DNA of 54,485 bases from JBGQBN01 sp041494805 (GTDB taxonomy: Bacteria > Acidobacteriota > Terriglobia > Terriglobales > Acidobacteriaceae): assembly GCA_041494805.1 (NCBI GenBank), contig JBGQBN010000024.1, positions 1 through 54,485 on the forward strand. The letters run 5' to 3'. Each line of letters begins with the position of its first letter. The first letter of the stretch is position 1. The notes under the pieces were generated by a model, which did not search any database, was not told the origin of the DNA, and worked only from the letters and a program-made list of their open reading frames with translations. Positions 1-6,606 of this stretch are shown here, in pieces. The translations under genes were made by a program, and so were the position numbers.

Positions 1-66
1 ACTACGTACCCGTAAACGTGAAGCCTGAAGCTGCGCCGTACCCGCTCCAAGGCTGACTCGAAGATT

Positions 67-97
67 CGTCGGCTTGCATCCGTGGCAAAAGCCGACG
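67..97. other. Stable stem-loop
   Basis: CGTCGGCTTGC (67-77) pairs with GCAAAAGCCGACG (85-97), leaving two extra A residues bulged and a short loop. No T-tract follows on the plus strand, so it is not a canonical intrinsic terminator. It could be the 3' end of an upstream transcript or a repeat relic. Confidence 0.4.
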
Positions 98-219
98 GCG
101 ATGGTAACAGCAAAAAGTGACGAAATGACCCTGCCCGCTGTGGTGAAAACGCGTTAGTCCCCATGGCATGAGGACAATCTAGTTTGTTCGTTGGCCCAAG
201 TCTGTGACGTGTGAACATC

Positions 220-250
220 CCCACTCAAGCCAAAACCGGGCTTGAGTGGG
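220..250. repeat. 12-bp inverted repeat (hairpin)
   Basis: CCCACTCAAGCC (220-231) is the exact reverse complement of GGCTTGAGTGGG (239-250), with a 7-base loop. The right arm and loop recur at 453-476 as a 24-base direct repeat. There is no poly-T tail. It looks like a dispersed intergenic repeat of the kind common in acidobacterial genomes, but copy number outside the window is unknown. Confidence 0.6.
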
Positions 251-452
251 CCAGCCGGGCGATTGGGGAATCCTTCTATTATGAGGGGACGGGAAGAGGG
301 CGCAGGTATTCAGCGAGTAAGCGGCACGCCGGAATTACTTACAGTGACGCCTGGAAAGCCTTTGGACTCGAGCAATAGCCGCACGGCTTTCGCGGTCAAC
401 ACTTCGTGGCTACCAGGGCCACAGATCCCTCTGCTGGCACAAGCTCACAATT

Positions 453-476
453 CCAAAACCGGGCTTGAGTGGGCCA
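453..476 (+). repeat. Second copy of 24-base direct repeat
   Basis: Identical over 24 bases to 230-253 (loop plus right arm of the hairpin at 220-250), without the left arm. The ~200 bases between the copies contain no recognisable gene. Confidence 0.6.
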
Positions 477-606
477 CCCGAATCAGGAGACAGATCAGTC
501 ACAACTGCCGGGCACCGCTGCCGACAGTTCGGCAATCGTCTAACCCCAATCCAGACAGCACCTTACTAGCTTAATAATATCTTCCAGCTATACTACAATT
601 TGACAC

Positions 607-626
607 AATGTTCCACGTGGAACATT
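607..626. other. parS-type centromere site
   Basis: AATGTTCCACGTGGAACATT is a perfect 20-bp palindrome. Its central 16 bases, TGTTCCACGTGGAACA, match the well-known bacterial parS consensus (TGTTNCACGTGAAACA and its symmetric variants), the binding site of the chromosome-partitioning protein ParB. It lies in the non-coding DNA upstream of glpX, overlapping no gene. parS sites usually cluster near the replication origin, which suggests this part of the chromosome may be origin-proximal. No parA/parB genes and no second copy were seen in the window. Confidence 0.8.
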
Positions 627-726
627 TCTCCATTTTGCCCCCTCGCCAGCGAGTTCCTCCCTGGGGCACTTTCCCTTTCCTGCCTGTTGGCGTTATAGTC
701 TCAAGCCGGTTCATACGGAGGCACTT

Positions 727-1761
727 ATGGCGACCCAAATTAAAGCCGAAGCCAAAGCCAGGAGCTTCGGCGAGAACATCGAGAGTGATCTGGCCTCGAG
801 ATTTCTGCGGGTGGTGGAAACCGCGGCCATCGCCTCGGCTCACACCATGGGACAGGGAGAGCGCAAGCTCTCCGACCAGGTCGCGACCGAGGCGATGCGC
901 CAGACCATGGACTCCATTCCGATGCGCGGCACCATCGTGATCGGCGAGGGCGAGCGCGACGAAGCGCCCATGCTCTACATCGGCGAGAAGGTTGGCGCCG
1001 AGTTTCCTGACGGCACCGAAGTGCCGGAGGTGGACATCGCCGTCGATCCGCTCGAGGGCACTAACCTCTGCGCCACCGGCGCGCCCGGCGCCATCACCGT
1101 GCTGGCGGCCTCCGAGCGCGGCGGACTGCTCAACGCGCCCGACTGCTACATGGACAAAATTGTGGTCGGCCCATCCTGTAAGAACGCGGTGGAGTTGGAT
1201 GCACCAGTGGAAGACAACCTCAAGAACATCGCCAAGCGGTTAGACCGTGACGTCGAGGACCTGGTCATCATCGTGCTCGACCGCCCGCGCCACGAGAAGC
1301 TGATTGCGGACATTCGCGCCGCCGGCGCTCGCATCCGGCTGATCGGGGACGGCGATCTTTCGGCCGGCATTGCTGCTGCCGTGATCGGCACCGGCGTGCA
1401 TGCAGTGATGGGCTCAGGCGGCGCGCCAGAGGGCGTTATCACTGCTGCTGCTATCCGCTGCCTGAACGGTTACATGCTGGGCCGGCTGGTCATCAACAAG
1501 CCGGAACTGGAAGAACGCATCGCACGCATGGGCATCAAGGACAAGAACAGAATCTACGAGGCCGAGGACCTGGCGCCGGGCAAGCAACTGATCTTCGCCG
1601 CCACTGGTGTCACAGACGGCGCATTGATGAAGGGTGTCCGCTTCTTCGGCGAAGGCACCCGGACATCGTCGGTGATATTGACCCTACGGACCAGCAAGGT
1701 CCGCTTCATCGACAGCATTCATCTGGAGAAGAATCCGGACGTGAAGGTGAGGTTTGCTTAG
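727..1761 (+). CDS. glpX: Fructose-1,6-bisphosphatase class II (GlpX)
   Basis: This 344-residue cytoplasmic protein should hydrolyse fructose 1,6-bisphosphate to fructose 6-phosphate in gluconeogenesis. It shows the class II signatures: VIGEGERDEAPMLYIGE with metal-binding acidic residues (about 76-92), DIAVDPLEGTN (about 103-113), and later GSGGAPEG and the metal-binding acidic positions typical of GlpX. Length fits the family (320-345). The ATG at 727 has a strong GGAGG ribosome-binding site (CGGAGGCACTT) directly upstream. The N-terminal ~15 residues are basic and not conserved. It stands alone on the plus strand; the parS-type palindrome lies about 100 bases upstream and a TATAGT (694-699) is a possible -10 box without a good -35. 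The toxin-antitoxin pair follows after 113 bases. Confidence 0.95.
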   Translation: MATQIKAEAKARSFGENIESDLASRFLRVVETAAIASAHTMGQGERKLSDQVATEAMRQTMDSIPMRGTIVIGEGERDEAPMLYIGEKVGAEFPDGTEVPEVDIAVDPLEGTNLCATGAPGAITVLAASERGGLLNAPDCYMDKIVVGPSCKNAVELDAPVEDNLKNIAKRLDRDVEDLVIIVLDRPRHEKLIADIRAAGARIRLIGDGDLSAGIAAAVIGTGVHAVMGSGGAPEGVITAAAIRCLNGYMLGRLVINKPELEERIARMGIKDKNRIYEAEDLAPGKQLIFAATGVTDGALMKGVRFFGEGTRTSSVILTLRTSKVRFIDSIHLEKNPDVKVRFA

Positions 1762-1817
1762 CTGCAGTCGCCGGTCGTCAGTCCTCAGTCGTCAGGAAGC
1801 GGCTTTGCATGAGGGTC

Positions 1818-1846
1818 TTGACTTCGTCTTCCATTCAGTCTAGGAT
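1818..1846 (+). promoter_or_regulatory. Sigma70-type promoter of the toxin-antitoxin pair
   Basis: TTGACT (1818-1823), a 17-base spacer and TAGGAT (1841-1846) form a near-consensus housekeeping promoter. Predicted transcription start is near 1853, about 22 bases before the antitoxin ATG. Confidence 0.7.
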
Positions 1847-1864
1847 AACAATCTAGATTGTTAT
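1845..1864. promoter_or_regulatory. Palindromic operator of the toxin-antitoxin pair
   Basis: ATAACAATCTAGATTGTTAT is a perfect 20-bp palindrome that overlaps the end of the -10 box and covers the predicted transcription start. This is where an autoregulatory Phd/VapB antitoxin (alone or with toxin) would block RNA polymerase. The palindrome is seen directly; its role is inferred from how such pairs are regulated. Confidence 0.75.
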
Positions 1865-1874
1865 TGGAGTCCCT

Positions 1875-2111
1875 ATGCGCACTGTGGGCCTGTTCGAGGC
1901 CAAGCAGAAACTCTCAGAGTTGGTCGAGCGGGCCAGTGAAGGCGAACGCATCGGTATCACCCGGCGGGGAAAGTTGGCTGCACTGATTGTCCCGGCACGT
2001 CCCGAAATCAATCTGGAAGACATCTTCGAGGACATTGACCGGATACGGAAGCGCGCCAAGCAACACAAGGGTGTGAGCGTGAAGGACCTGATCGAGGAGG
2101 GCCGGAGTTGA
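1875..2111 (+). CDS. Type II antitoxin, Phd/YefM-like
   Basis: A 78-residue protein of the Phd/YefM antitoxin type. The N-terminal half (VGLFEAKQKLSELVERASEG, then IGITRRGKLAALIVP at about 32-46) matches the DNA-binding fold of the family; the acidic C-terminal part (NLEDIFEDIDRIRKR, then GVSVKDLIEEGRS) is the usual disordered toxin-wrapping tail. The ATG at 1875 has GGAG 8 bases upstream. Its stop overlaps the toxin's TTG start (TTGA), so the two are translationally coupled. It probably represses its own promoter at the 1845-1864 palindrome. Family assignment is by recognition. Confidence 0.88.
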   Translation: MRTVGLFEAKQKLSELVERASEGERIGITRRGKLAALIVPARPEINLEDIFEDIDRIRKRAKQHKGVSVKDLIEEGRS

Positions 2112-2527
2112 GTCGCTTTGTTCTCGATGCCTCGGTCGCGCTGGCCTGGTTTGTGGACAACCCTGTCCCCTCCTATGCCACACGGGTAAGAAAGTCCCTG
2201 CTCCACGGCGTTCGGGCGGTTGTGCCCGCGCTATGGCACCTGGAGATGGCCAATGGGTTCGCGGTCGCGGAGAGACGCGGCATCCTGACCGCCGCGGATG
2301 CCGGCCAGGGGATGACCCACATCGAACAATTGCTGGCCCAAGCCATTGAAAGCAGCACTGATTTCGTCTCGATGCGGCAAGCGCTGACCACCGCGCTTGC
2401 TTTTCAGCTTTCGGCGTATGACGCTGTTTACCTCGATACCGCGCGCCGCGAAAGGCTGCCACTGGCCACCCTCGACCGGCGCCTGCTCGCGGCCGCAAGC
2501 CAGGCAGGGGTAAACTTGCTTCCCTAA
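2108..2527 (+). CDS. PIN-domain ribonuclease toxin (VapC-like)
   Basis: A 139-residue PIN-domain protein, expected to cleave RNA and arrest growth when freed from the antitoxin. The four acidic active-site positions are visible: Asp in FVLDASVALAWF (about 7), Glu in WHLEMANG (about 46), Asp in YDAVYLDTA (about 100) and Asp in LATLDRRLLAA (about 122). Length is typical. The start is TTG at 2108 inside the antitoxin's stop codon region, giving a 4-base overlap; no other good start preserves the first catalytic Asp. With the upstream gene it forms a complete, apparently intact toxin-antitoxin operon. Confidence 0.9.
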   Translation: MSRFVLDASVALAWFVDNPVPSYATRVRKSLLHGVRAVVPALWHLEMANGFAVAERRGILTAADAGQGMTHIEQLLAQAIESSTDFVSMRQALTTALAFQLSAYDAVYLDTARRERLPLATLDRRLLAAASQAGVNLLP

Positions 2528-2554
2528 CCGCACAGCCTTTCGCCCACCTTACGA

Positions 2555-3754
2555 CTACTGCGGCGTCGGGGGCCACTCTTGCGACACGCCTGGGAACAGG
2601 TTCACGGTCTTCTCCGCGCGGCGGGTGCCGTCGTGCACTGCGATTTTGTGCGGCTTACCGGGCTCGTACCCCTCCCACAGGGAGACACCCGCATACGCTC
2701 CGTCGTTGCGCAGGATGTAGTAGGTCATGTCGGTGAAGCGCAGGCGCTCCCTGTCGCCGTTGTAATTGCGTACGATGCGCTTCAGTGCGTCCATGCCGGC
2801 TTCGAGCGGTGCCATACCATGACGCATGTTCTCAATGATGGTATGCGCGCCCGCGACTTTGATGTTCTCTTCTCCGCTGCCAGTGGCGCCTGCCGAGCCC
2901 ACATCCTGATCGGTGTAGCAGCCAGCGCCGATGATGGGGGAGTCGCCACAGCGTCCGGGAAGCTTCCAGGCCAAGCCGCTGGTGGTCGTACAGCCGGAGA
3001 TTGCTGCCTTCTCATTCAACGCCGAGCAGTGAATGGTGCCGGTGGGCGGAAACAGAACTTTTCTGATGGCCGCCAGGCGCTGCTCGGGCGCGATGCCGAG
3101 ATCGGCCGCGACCTCTTCCATGCGCTGCATGCGCAGCTTCCACTCTTTGGTTTGTGACTTACCGTGAAAGATGCGCTTCTTCCAGTTCGGGTCGGCCAAT
3201 CCTGGTCCCCACCAGTCGGAGTGTGTTTCCTTGTACAGCAACCAGATTTTGCGTGAATGCTCGGTGAGCAGATTCTCGCGGGGAAAGCCCTCAGCCACGG
3301 CGAAGCGCTCGGCGCCTTCACCCACCAGCATGACGTGGCCGGTGTGGTCCATGACCGCCCTGGCTACCTGCGAAACGTTCTTGATGTTGCGCACGCCGCC
3401 CACGGAGCCGGCGCGCCGCGTGGGCCCGTGCATGCAGCAGGCGTCCAACTCCACCACACCTTCCTCATTGGGCAGGCCGCCCAGGCCGACGCTGTCGTCA
3501 TTGGGATCGTCTTCCGGTCCCTTTGCTACTTTCAGCGCAGTGTCGAGTGTGTCGCCGCCGTTTTTCAGGAGGGTGTAAGCGTCATCGAGGTAGTCGTAGC
3601 CGTTACCCGACGAGATGATGATGGGCTGTTTGCCGGCTGCGGTCCACGATTCTGCATTCTGCGAATCTTGCTCTTTCTTTTCCTGGCCCTGCAGGCCCAG
3701 CGACAACGAGCCCACGACAGCGCTAGCAATAAAATCTCGGCGCGAGAAACTCAT
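2555..3754 (-). CDS. Glycosylasparaginase-type Ntn hydrolase, Tat-exported
   Basis: This 399-residue protein belongs to the N4-(beta-N-acetylglucosaminyl)-L-asparaginase (Ntn hydrolase) family, which cleaves the GlcNAc-Asn bond or acts on beta-aspartyl substrates. The N-terminus MSFSRRDFIASAVVG is a twin-arginine signal followed by a hydrophobic stretch, so folded export to the periplasm is likely. Conserved stretches include GGLPNEEGVVELDA (93-106), the presumed self-processing site with nucleophile Thr240 in PTGTIHC, and CGDSPIIGAGCYTD, the substrate-binding motif of the family. The pro-sequence before Thr240 is normal in length. It is a single gene, facing the toxin gene tail to tail (27 bases). 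A repeat element follows its start. Asparaginase-type specificity cannot be told from sequence alone. Confidence 0.85.
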   Translation of the reverse strand: MSFSRRDFIASAVVGSLSLGLQGQEKKEQDSQNAESWTAAGKQPIIISSGNGYDYLDDAYTLLKNGGDTLDTALKVAKGPEDDPNDDSVGLGGLPNEEGVVELDACCMHGPTRRAGSVGGVRNIKNVSQVARAVMDHTGHVMLVGEGAERFAVAEGFPRENLLTEHSRKIWLLYKETHSDWWGPGLADPNWKKRIFHGKSQTKEWKLRMQRMEEVAADLGIAPEQRLAAIRKVLFPPTGTIHCSALNEKAAISGCTTTSGLAWKLPGRCGDSPIIGAGCYTDQDVGSAGATGSGEENIKVAGAHTIIENMRHGMAPLEAGMDALKRIVRNYNGDRERLRFTDMTYYILRNDGAYAGVSLWEGYEPGKPHKIAVHDGTRRAEKTVNLFPGVSQEWPPTPQ

Positions 3755-3785
3755 GCCATCCCTCCTGATGTGATGAAGGCTTTTA

Positions 3786-3908
3786 CAGGCTGCGGAAAAA
3801 GTCGGGGTAAGTACCTTAGCCTCAGGGGCTGAAGCCCGGGTTCAAGGGAAAGGCTTAGCGCAGGCCAGAGGCCCTGCTCCACCTTAACCGGAGTCTTTCC
3901 GCAGCCTG
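3786..3908. repeat. 123-bp element with 13-bp terminal inverted repeats
   Basis: CAGGCTGCGGAAA (3786-3798) and TTTCCGCAGCCTG (3896-3908) are perfect inverted repeats. The interior has more small inverted segments (AGCCTCAGGGGCT near 3818) and no open frame. This is the shape of a MITE or REP-type miniature element, sitting in the promoter region between the glycosylasparaginase gene and the next repeat. No flanking target duplication was recognised. Confidence 0.55.
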
Positions 3909-3988
3909 CTAAGAAAGCGGACAGCATACCACGGCGCTTGTGAGAGGCTGCACGGGGCATTGCTGATCGGGACGTACGCCGACCGCCT

Positions 3989-4039
3989 GAGACGTTGCGA
4001 ACAGAGACGCTGCAAGCAGAGACGTTGCAAGCAACGTCT
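3989..4039. repeat. Three 15-base tandem units ending in a perfect hairpin
   Basis: Units GAGACGTTGCGAACA (3989-4003), GAGACGCTGCAAGCA (4004-4018) and GAGACGTTGCAAGCA (4019-4033) are imperfect tandem copies. The last merges into the palindrome AGACGTTGCAAGCAACGTCT (4020-4039), which ends within the stop codon of the downstream-oriented eRF1-like gene. On that gene's transcript it would form a 9-bp stem directly at the stop, without a U-tract. Confidence 0.65.
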
Positions 4040-5216
4040 ACGTGGCGGCGACTCTTTGGCCTTTGCTCTGATCGGCGCGGAAGCGCAGCAGGGCGGCGAT
4101 GTTGCCCGCCTGGTCGAACTCAGGATCGTCCTTTACATAGAACAGCTCGATGTCGCGGAGGATGGCGGCGGGGAGGAGGGCATCGCAGACGTCCTCAATC
4201 TCGCGCGTGGTCTGACCGCAGGCGGGACAATAGCGGACCATGTGCGAGTCGAGGTGGCCGCAGCCAGTGCACTCCACCGCGGCGCGGGTGTAGTTCTCTC
4301 CGATCAGTAGCGTCTGAACCTCGCCCAGTTCGAGTGAACGCAGCACACGCCGTAAGCCGGTCACGCCGCGGCTGTTGCTCTTGGCCTGGCTGAGCACTTC
4401 CCGCACCAGCTGGTGCCGGTGCTGCTCCAGGGACTCCTGCAGGATGCGGCTCGCATGCTCGTGGACCTGCTCATTGGTCATGTTGCCCACGTCCGCCGAG
4501 AAGCGGCCCAGCAGCAGTTTCTTGACGTAAGAATGGAGTTGAGGCTCCAGTTCATGCCAGTAGTTGTCGTGGCAGCCAATGATCAGATTGTCGAAACTTC
4601 CCTTCTCCAAAGCCTGCTTCAGGTGCTCGGCCACGCTCTTGAAGTGGTGCAGAGCCTCGTCACTGGCGTGACGCTGGATGTGGCCGGCATCGTATCCCCC
4701 AAAACCGTCGCTGCGGCCGTGCCTAGGCAGGGTACGAAAGAGTCCTTCGCGTTCTTTCATCTCGTCCAGACGCAGATCGAAGAAACGGGCCTGATGACCA
4801 TCCACCAGCGCCAGGCACAGGCGCGGTTGCGCCCCTAAAAGCGCTGTCAGTGGCTTCAAATGGAAGTGGCAATTGACGAAGAGCTGCGTGCCCGTCAGCC
4901 GCGGCGGCAGATCGAACTCACGCCAGAAATTCCGGCTGCCGCAAGCGAAAATGGCTTTAGCGCGCGCCTGATTGCCGTGCAGATTTCCTGCTACGTCGAG
5001 AATACGATCGAGGTCGGCCCGCGCGCCGCCGTTCTTGCCGTTCTTTTCCGCTTCACGCATGGCGTCGCGAACCAGATCCTTGGCCAGAATGGCCTCTTCG
5101 CGGTGGGATTTGTTTTGTGGGGTTCGCGGCTGGAAGTAGAAGCTCAGCGCGCAGTCTTCCGGTTCATCAAATTGGAACTGGGCCAGCTCACGGATATCTT
5201 CGCGGGTAATCATCAC
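4038..5216 (-). CDS. Bacterial eRF1-like (baeRF-type) protein with zinc ribbon
   Basis: A 392-residue cytoplasmic protein resembling archaeo-eukaryotic release factor eRF1 / Pelota-type proteins, known in bacteria as baeRF families. Features in order: a mixed N-terminal domain (1-130); a beta domain containing PRHGRSDGFGGYDAGHIQRH (164-183), which aligns with the eRF1 HGRGGQS loop and its following helix (DEALHHFKSVAEHLK); an eL30-like fold (about 208-312, DNLIIGCHDNY ... VQTLLIGE); and a zinc ribbon with C316, C319, C330, C333 (ECTGCGH ... CPACGQ). The Gln of the GGQ peptide-release motif is Tyr here, so classical peptidyl-tRNA hydrolysis is doubtful. It lies 26 bases downstream of the HPF-sigma fusion on the same strand, suggesting a joint role on stalled or dormant ribosomes. 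The family call is recognition of the overall pattern. Confidence 0.72.
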   Translation of the reverse strand: MMITREDIRELAQFQFDEPEDCALSFYFQPRTPQNKSHREEAILAKDLVRDAMREAEKNGKNGGARADLDRILDVAGNLHGNQARAKAIFACGSRNFWREFDLPPRLTGTQLFVNCHFHLKPLTALLGAQPRLCLALVDGHQARFFDLRLDEMKEREGLFRTLPRHGRSDGFGGYDAGHIQRHASDEALHHFKSVAEHLKQALEKGSFDNLIIGCHDNYWHELEPQLHSYVKKLLLGRFSADVGNMTNEQVHEHASRILQESLEQHRHQLVREVLSQAKSNSRGVTGLRRVLRSLELGEVQTLLIGENYTRAAVECTGCGHLDSHMVRYCPACGQTTREIEDVCDALLPAAILRDIELFYVKDDPEFDQAGNIAALLRFRADQSKGQRVAAT

Positions 5217-5242
5217 GATTTCTCCTGAGTGCTGTCGACGGG

Positions 5243-6289
5243 CTAATCCGACCCAACGTCCTGCAAAAGCTTGCCCTTGAAGCGGTCTGCGACGGGCGGA
5301 AAGCGGCGCAGGTGCTCGCGTACGGCGGCGATGGAGGAAAGCACCTCTTCCGATCTGCGATCCGTGATGGCGGCGATTTCATCCACTGAAAACCCTTCCA
5401 TGGTGTGGAGAATGAAGGCCTCACGTTCCGACCGGGCAACGCCGTTCAAGGCATATTGCACCAGCGCGAGCATCTCATCTGAAGAAGCGATGTCCTCGGG
5501 AGTGGCCACGCGGCGGTCGGCGATGATGGCCTCTTCGGTAAAAGTTTCGTCCGGCTGATGGAACTGCAACTCGGACTCGTCACTAGCACGCACGTTGGGC
5601 CGCCGGGTGGATTCCTCGAGGTGAATGTCGGACAGGTTTTCCCCGGCGCGGGCTGCCAGATCATCCATCGAGCGGATGGCCAGCCGGTAGAGCCAGGGCT
5701 CAAGCGCCAGACGCTCGGGCTTGTCTCCGCCATCGCCCAGAGCGCGGGCAATGGCCTCATCGATTACTTCGTCCCTGGTGACCGAATCGGCGGAAATCTG
5801 CTCGCCAGCTTCGCGGAAATACAGCTCACGCTCGACAAAGCGGTCAAGGCGGCCCAGGTTTGCATTTACGTAAGAGCGGATATCATCCGGCGAAACCGTG
5901 GGCACCTGTACCGACGCGATCGTATCTTCGAAGGGAACCTGGGACTCGGAGCGGGCATTGGCAGCACGCCGCCGATGCGGCCACTTGTACGAGTTGCGCA
6001 GCAGGTCTTTATGCTTGCTGATCTGGTGCAGCAGGTCGTCGAATGCTCCCTTGATGGCCGCTGAGGCTGTGGGAGCCGATTGCTCTACCGCCATCTGCCC
6101 CGAGGGCAGGCGCAGGTTCAAGGACACGGTGAAACCCTCGCGCGGCGAATTCTGCTCTATGACGCCCTTCAAGTGAACGAGCTCCGGGCGGAAAATCTGC
6201 AATCGCTTGCGGAGCTTTTCCACCAGGTGGTTGATCTCTTTTCCGATGTCGGGAGTTTTATGGACCTTGTAGCTGATGTGGACGTTCAT
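5243..6289 (-). CDS. Fusion of ribosome-hibernation (HPF/RaiA-like) domain with ECF-sigma-like module
   Basis: A 348-residue protein with two unrelated parts. Residues 1-100 look like the ribosome-binding HPF/RaiA domain: MNVHISYKVH start, a long helix (GKEINHLVEKLRKRLQIF), beta strands GFTVSLNLRLPSGQMAVEQS, and a second helix AAIKGAFDDLLHQISKHKD. After a basic, variable linker (101-125), residues about 137-210 resemble sigma region 2 (RDEVIDEAIARAL ... EPWLYRLAIRSMDDL) and residues about 275-332 resemble sigma region 4 (ALNGVARSEREAFILHTMEG, then helix-turn-helix FSVDEIAAITDRRSEEV). The usual HPF C-terminal dimerisation domain is absent. The ATG at 6289 keeps the whole HPF fold. It is followed after 26 bases by the eRF1-like gene. 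A role linking ribosome state to transcription is inference; the sigma part may be degenerate in promoter recognition. Confidence 0.75.
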   Translation of the reverse strand: MNVHISYKVHKTPDIGKEINHLVEKLRKRLQIFRPELVHLKGVIEQNSPREGFTVSLNLRLPSGQMAVEQSAPTASAAIKGAFDDLLHQISKHKDLLRNSYKWPHRRRAANARSESQVPFEDTIASVQVPTVSPDDIRSYVNANLGRLDRFVERELYFREAGEQISADSVTRDEVIDEAIARALGDGGDKPERLALEPWLYRLAIRSMDDLAARAGENLSDIHLEESTRRPNVRASDESELQFHQPDETFTEEAIIADRRVATPEDIASSDEMLALVQYALNGVARSEREAFILHTMEGFSVDEIAAITDRRSEEVLSSIAAVREHLRRFPPVADRFKGKLLQDVGSD

Positions 6290-6548
6290 GCTAAGCCTCG
6301 GAACACGGGGGCGGATCCCGTGAAGCTTTTCGTCCTTTCAATTGTGATTCTACACCTGCCATGGAAGCGCAAAACGCAATTTAGGGGGCTCTTGTCGCTG
6401 GTGAGCATGGAAGTGTGATCCGGGCACTTGCGGTTTTGTGGCAAAAGAGTTATAGCGCGTCGGCGGTTGGGCTCCTAAATTGCTGCCCTGACCGATGGTT
6501 CGTAGCACGACCGGGTTTGGCAACTATACTCACGATTCTCACCATTTT
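6290..6548. other. Intergenic region upstream of the HPF-sigma gene
   Basis: About 260 bases without a convincing gene between the HPF-sigma start and the GIY-YIG element. On the minus strand TAGAAT (near 6345-6350) could be a -10 box for the HPF-sigma gene, but no good -35 stands at the right distance. Nothing else was recognised. Confidence 0.35.
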
Positions 6549-6576
6549 TGTCATCCTGAGCGAAGCGAAGGACCTA
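6549..6576 (+). repeat. Left copy of REP-like repeat flanking GIY-YIG gene
   Basis: A 28-base repeat beginning TGTCATCCTGAGCGAAGCGA and ending GGACCTA. It contains the internal near-repeat GCGAAGCGAAG. It recurs in inverted orientation at 6896-6954, so the pair brackets the small nuclease gene. I recognise this sequence type as a dispersed repeat in acidobacterial and other genomes. Confidence 0.75.
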
Positions 6577-6606
6577 TGCACTTTGCTGTGGCCGGCACTG
6601 CCCACA

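Larger units (their letters stand above)
1..606. other. Non-coding left edge of window
   Basis: No convincing gene is seen here. One frame reads open from base 3 to a stop at 54-56 (about 17 residues) and could be the last codons of a gene lying to the left, but nothing identifies it. The rest holds a hairpin (67-97), an inverted repeat (220-250) and a second copy of one of its arms (453-476). An open frame at 242-574 has low-complexity, non-protein-like composition and is not called. The last ~40 bases before the parS-type site become AT-rich. Confidence 0.5.

Noticed and set aside
242..574. Open frame of 110 codons in the left-edge region
   Set aside because: Composition is unlike a protein, it contains part of the inverted repeat, and no ribosome-binding site or family pattern is seen.
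608..940. Open frame starting inside the parS-type palindrome and overlapping glpX
   Set aside because: The first residues are simply the palindrome read as codons and the rest is a shifted reading of glpX.
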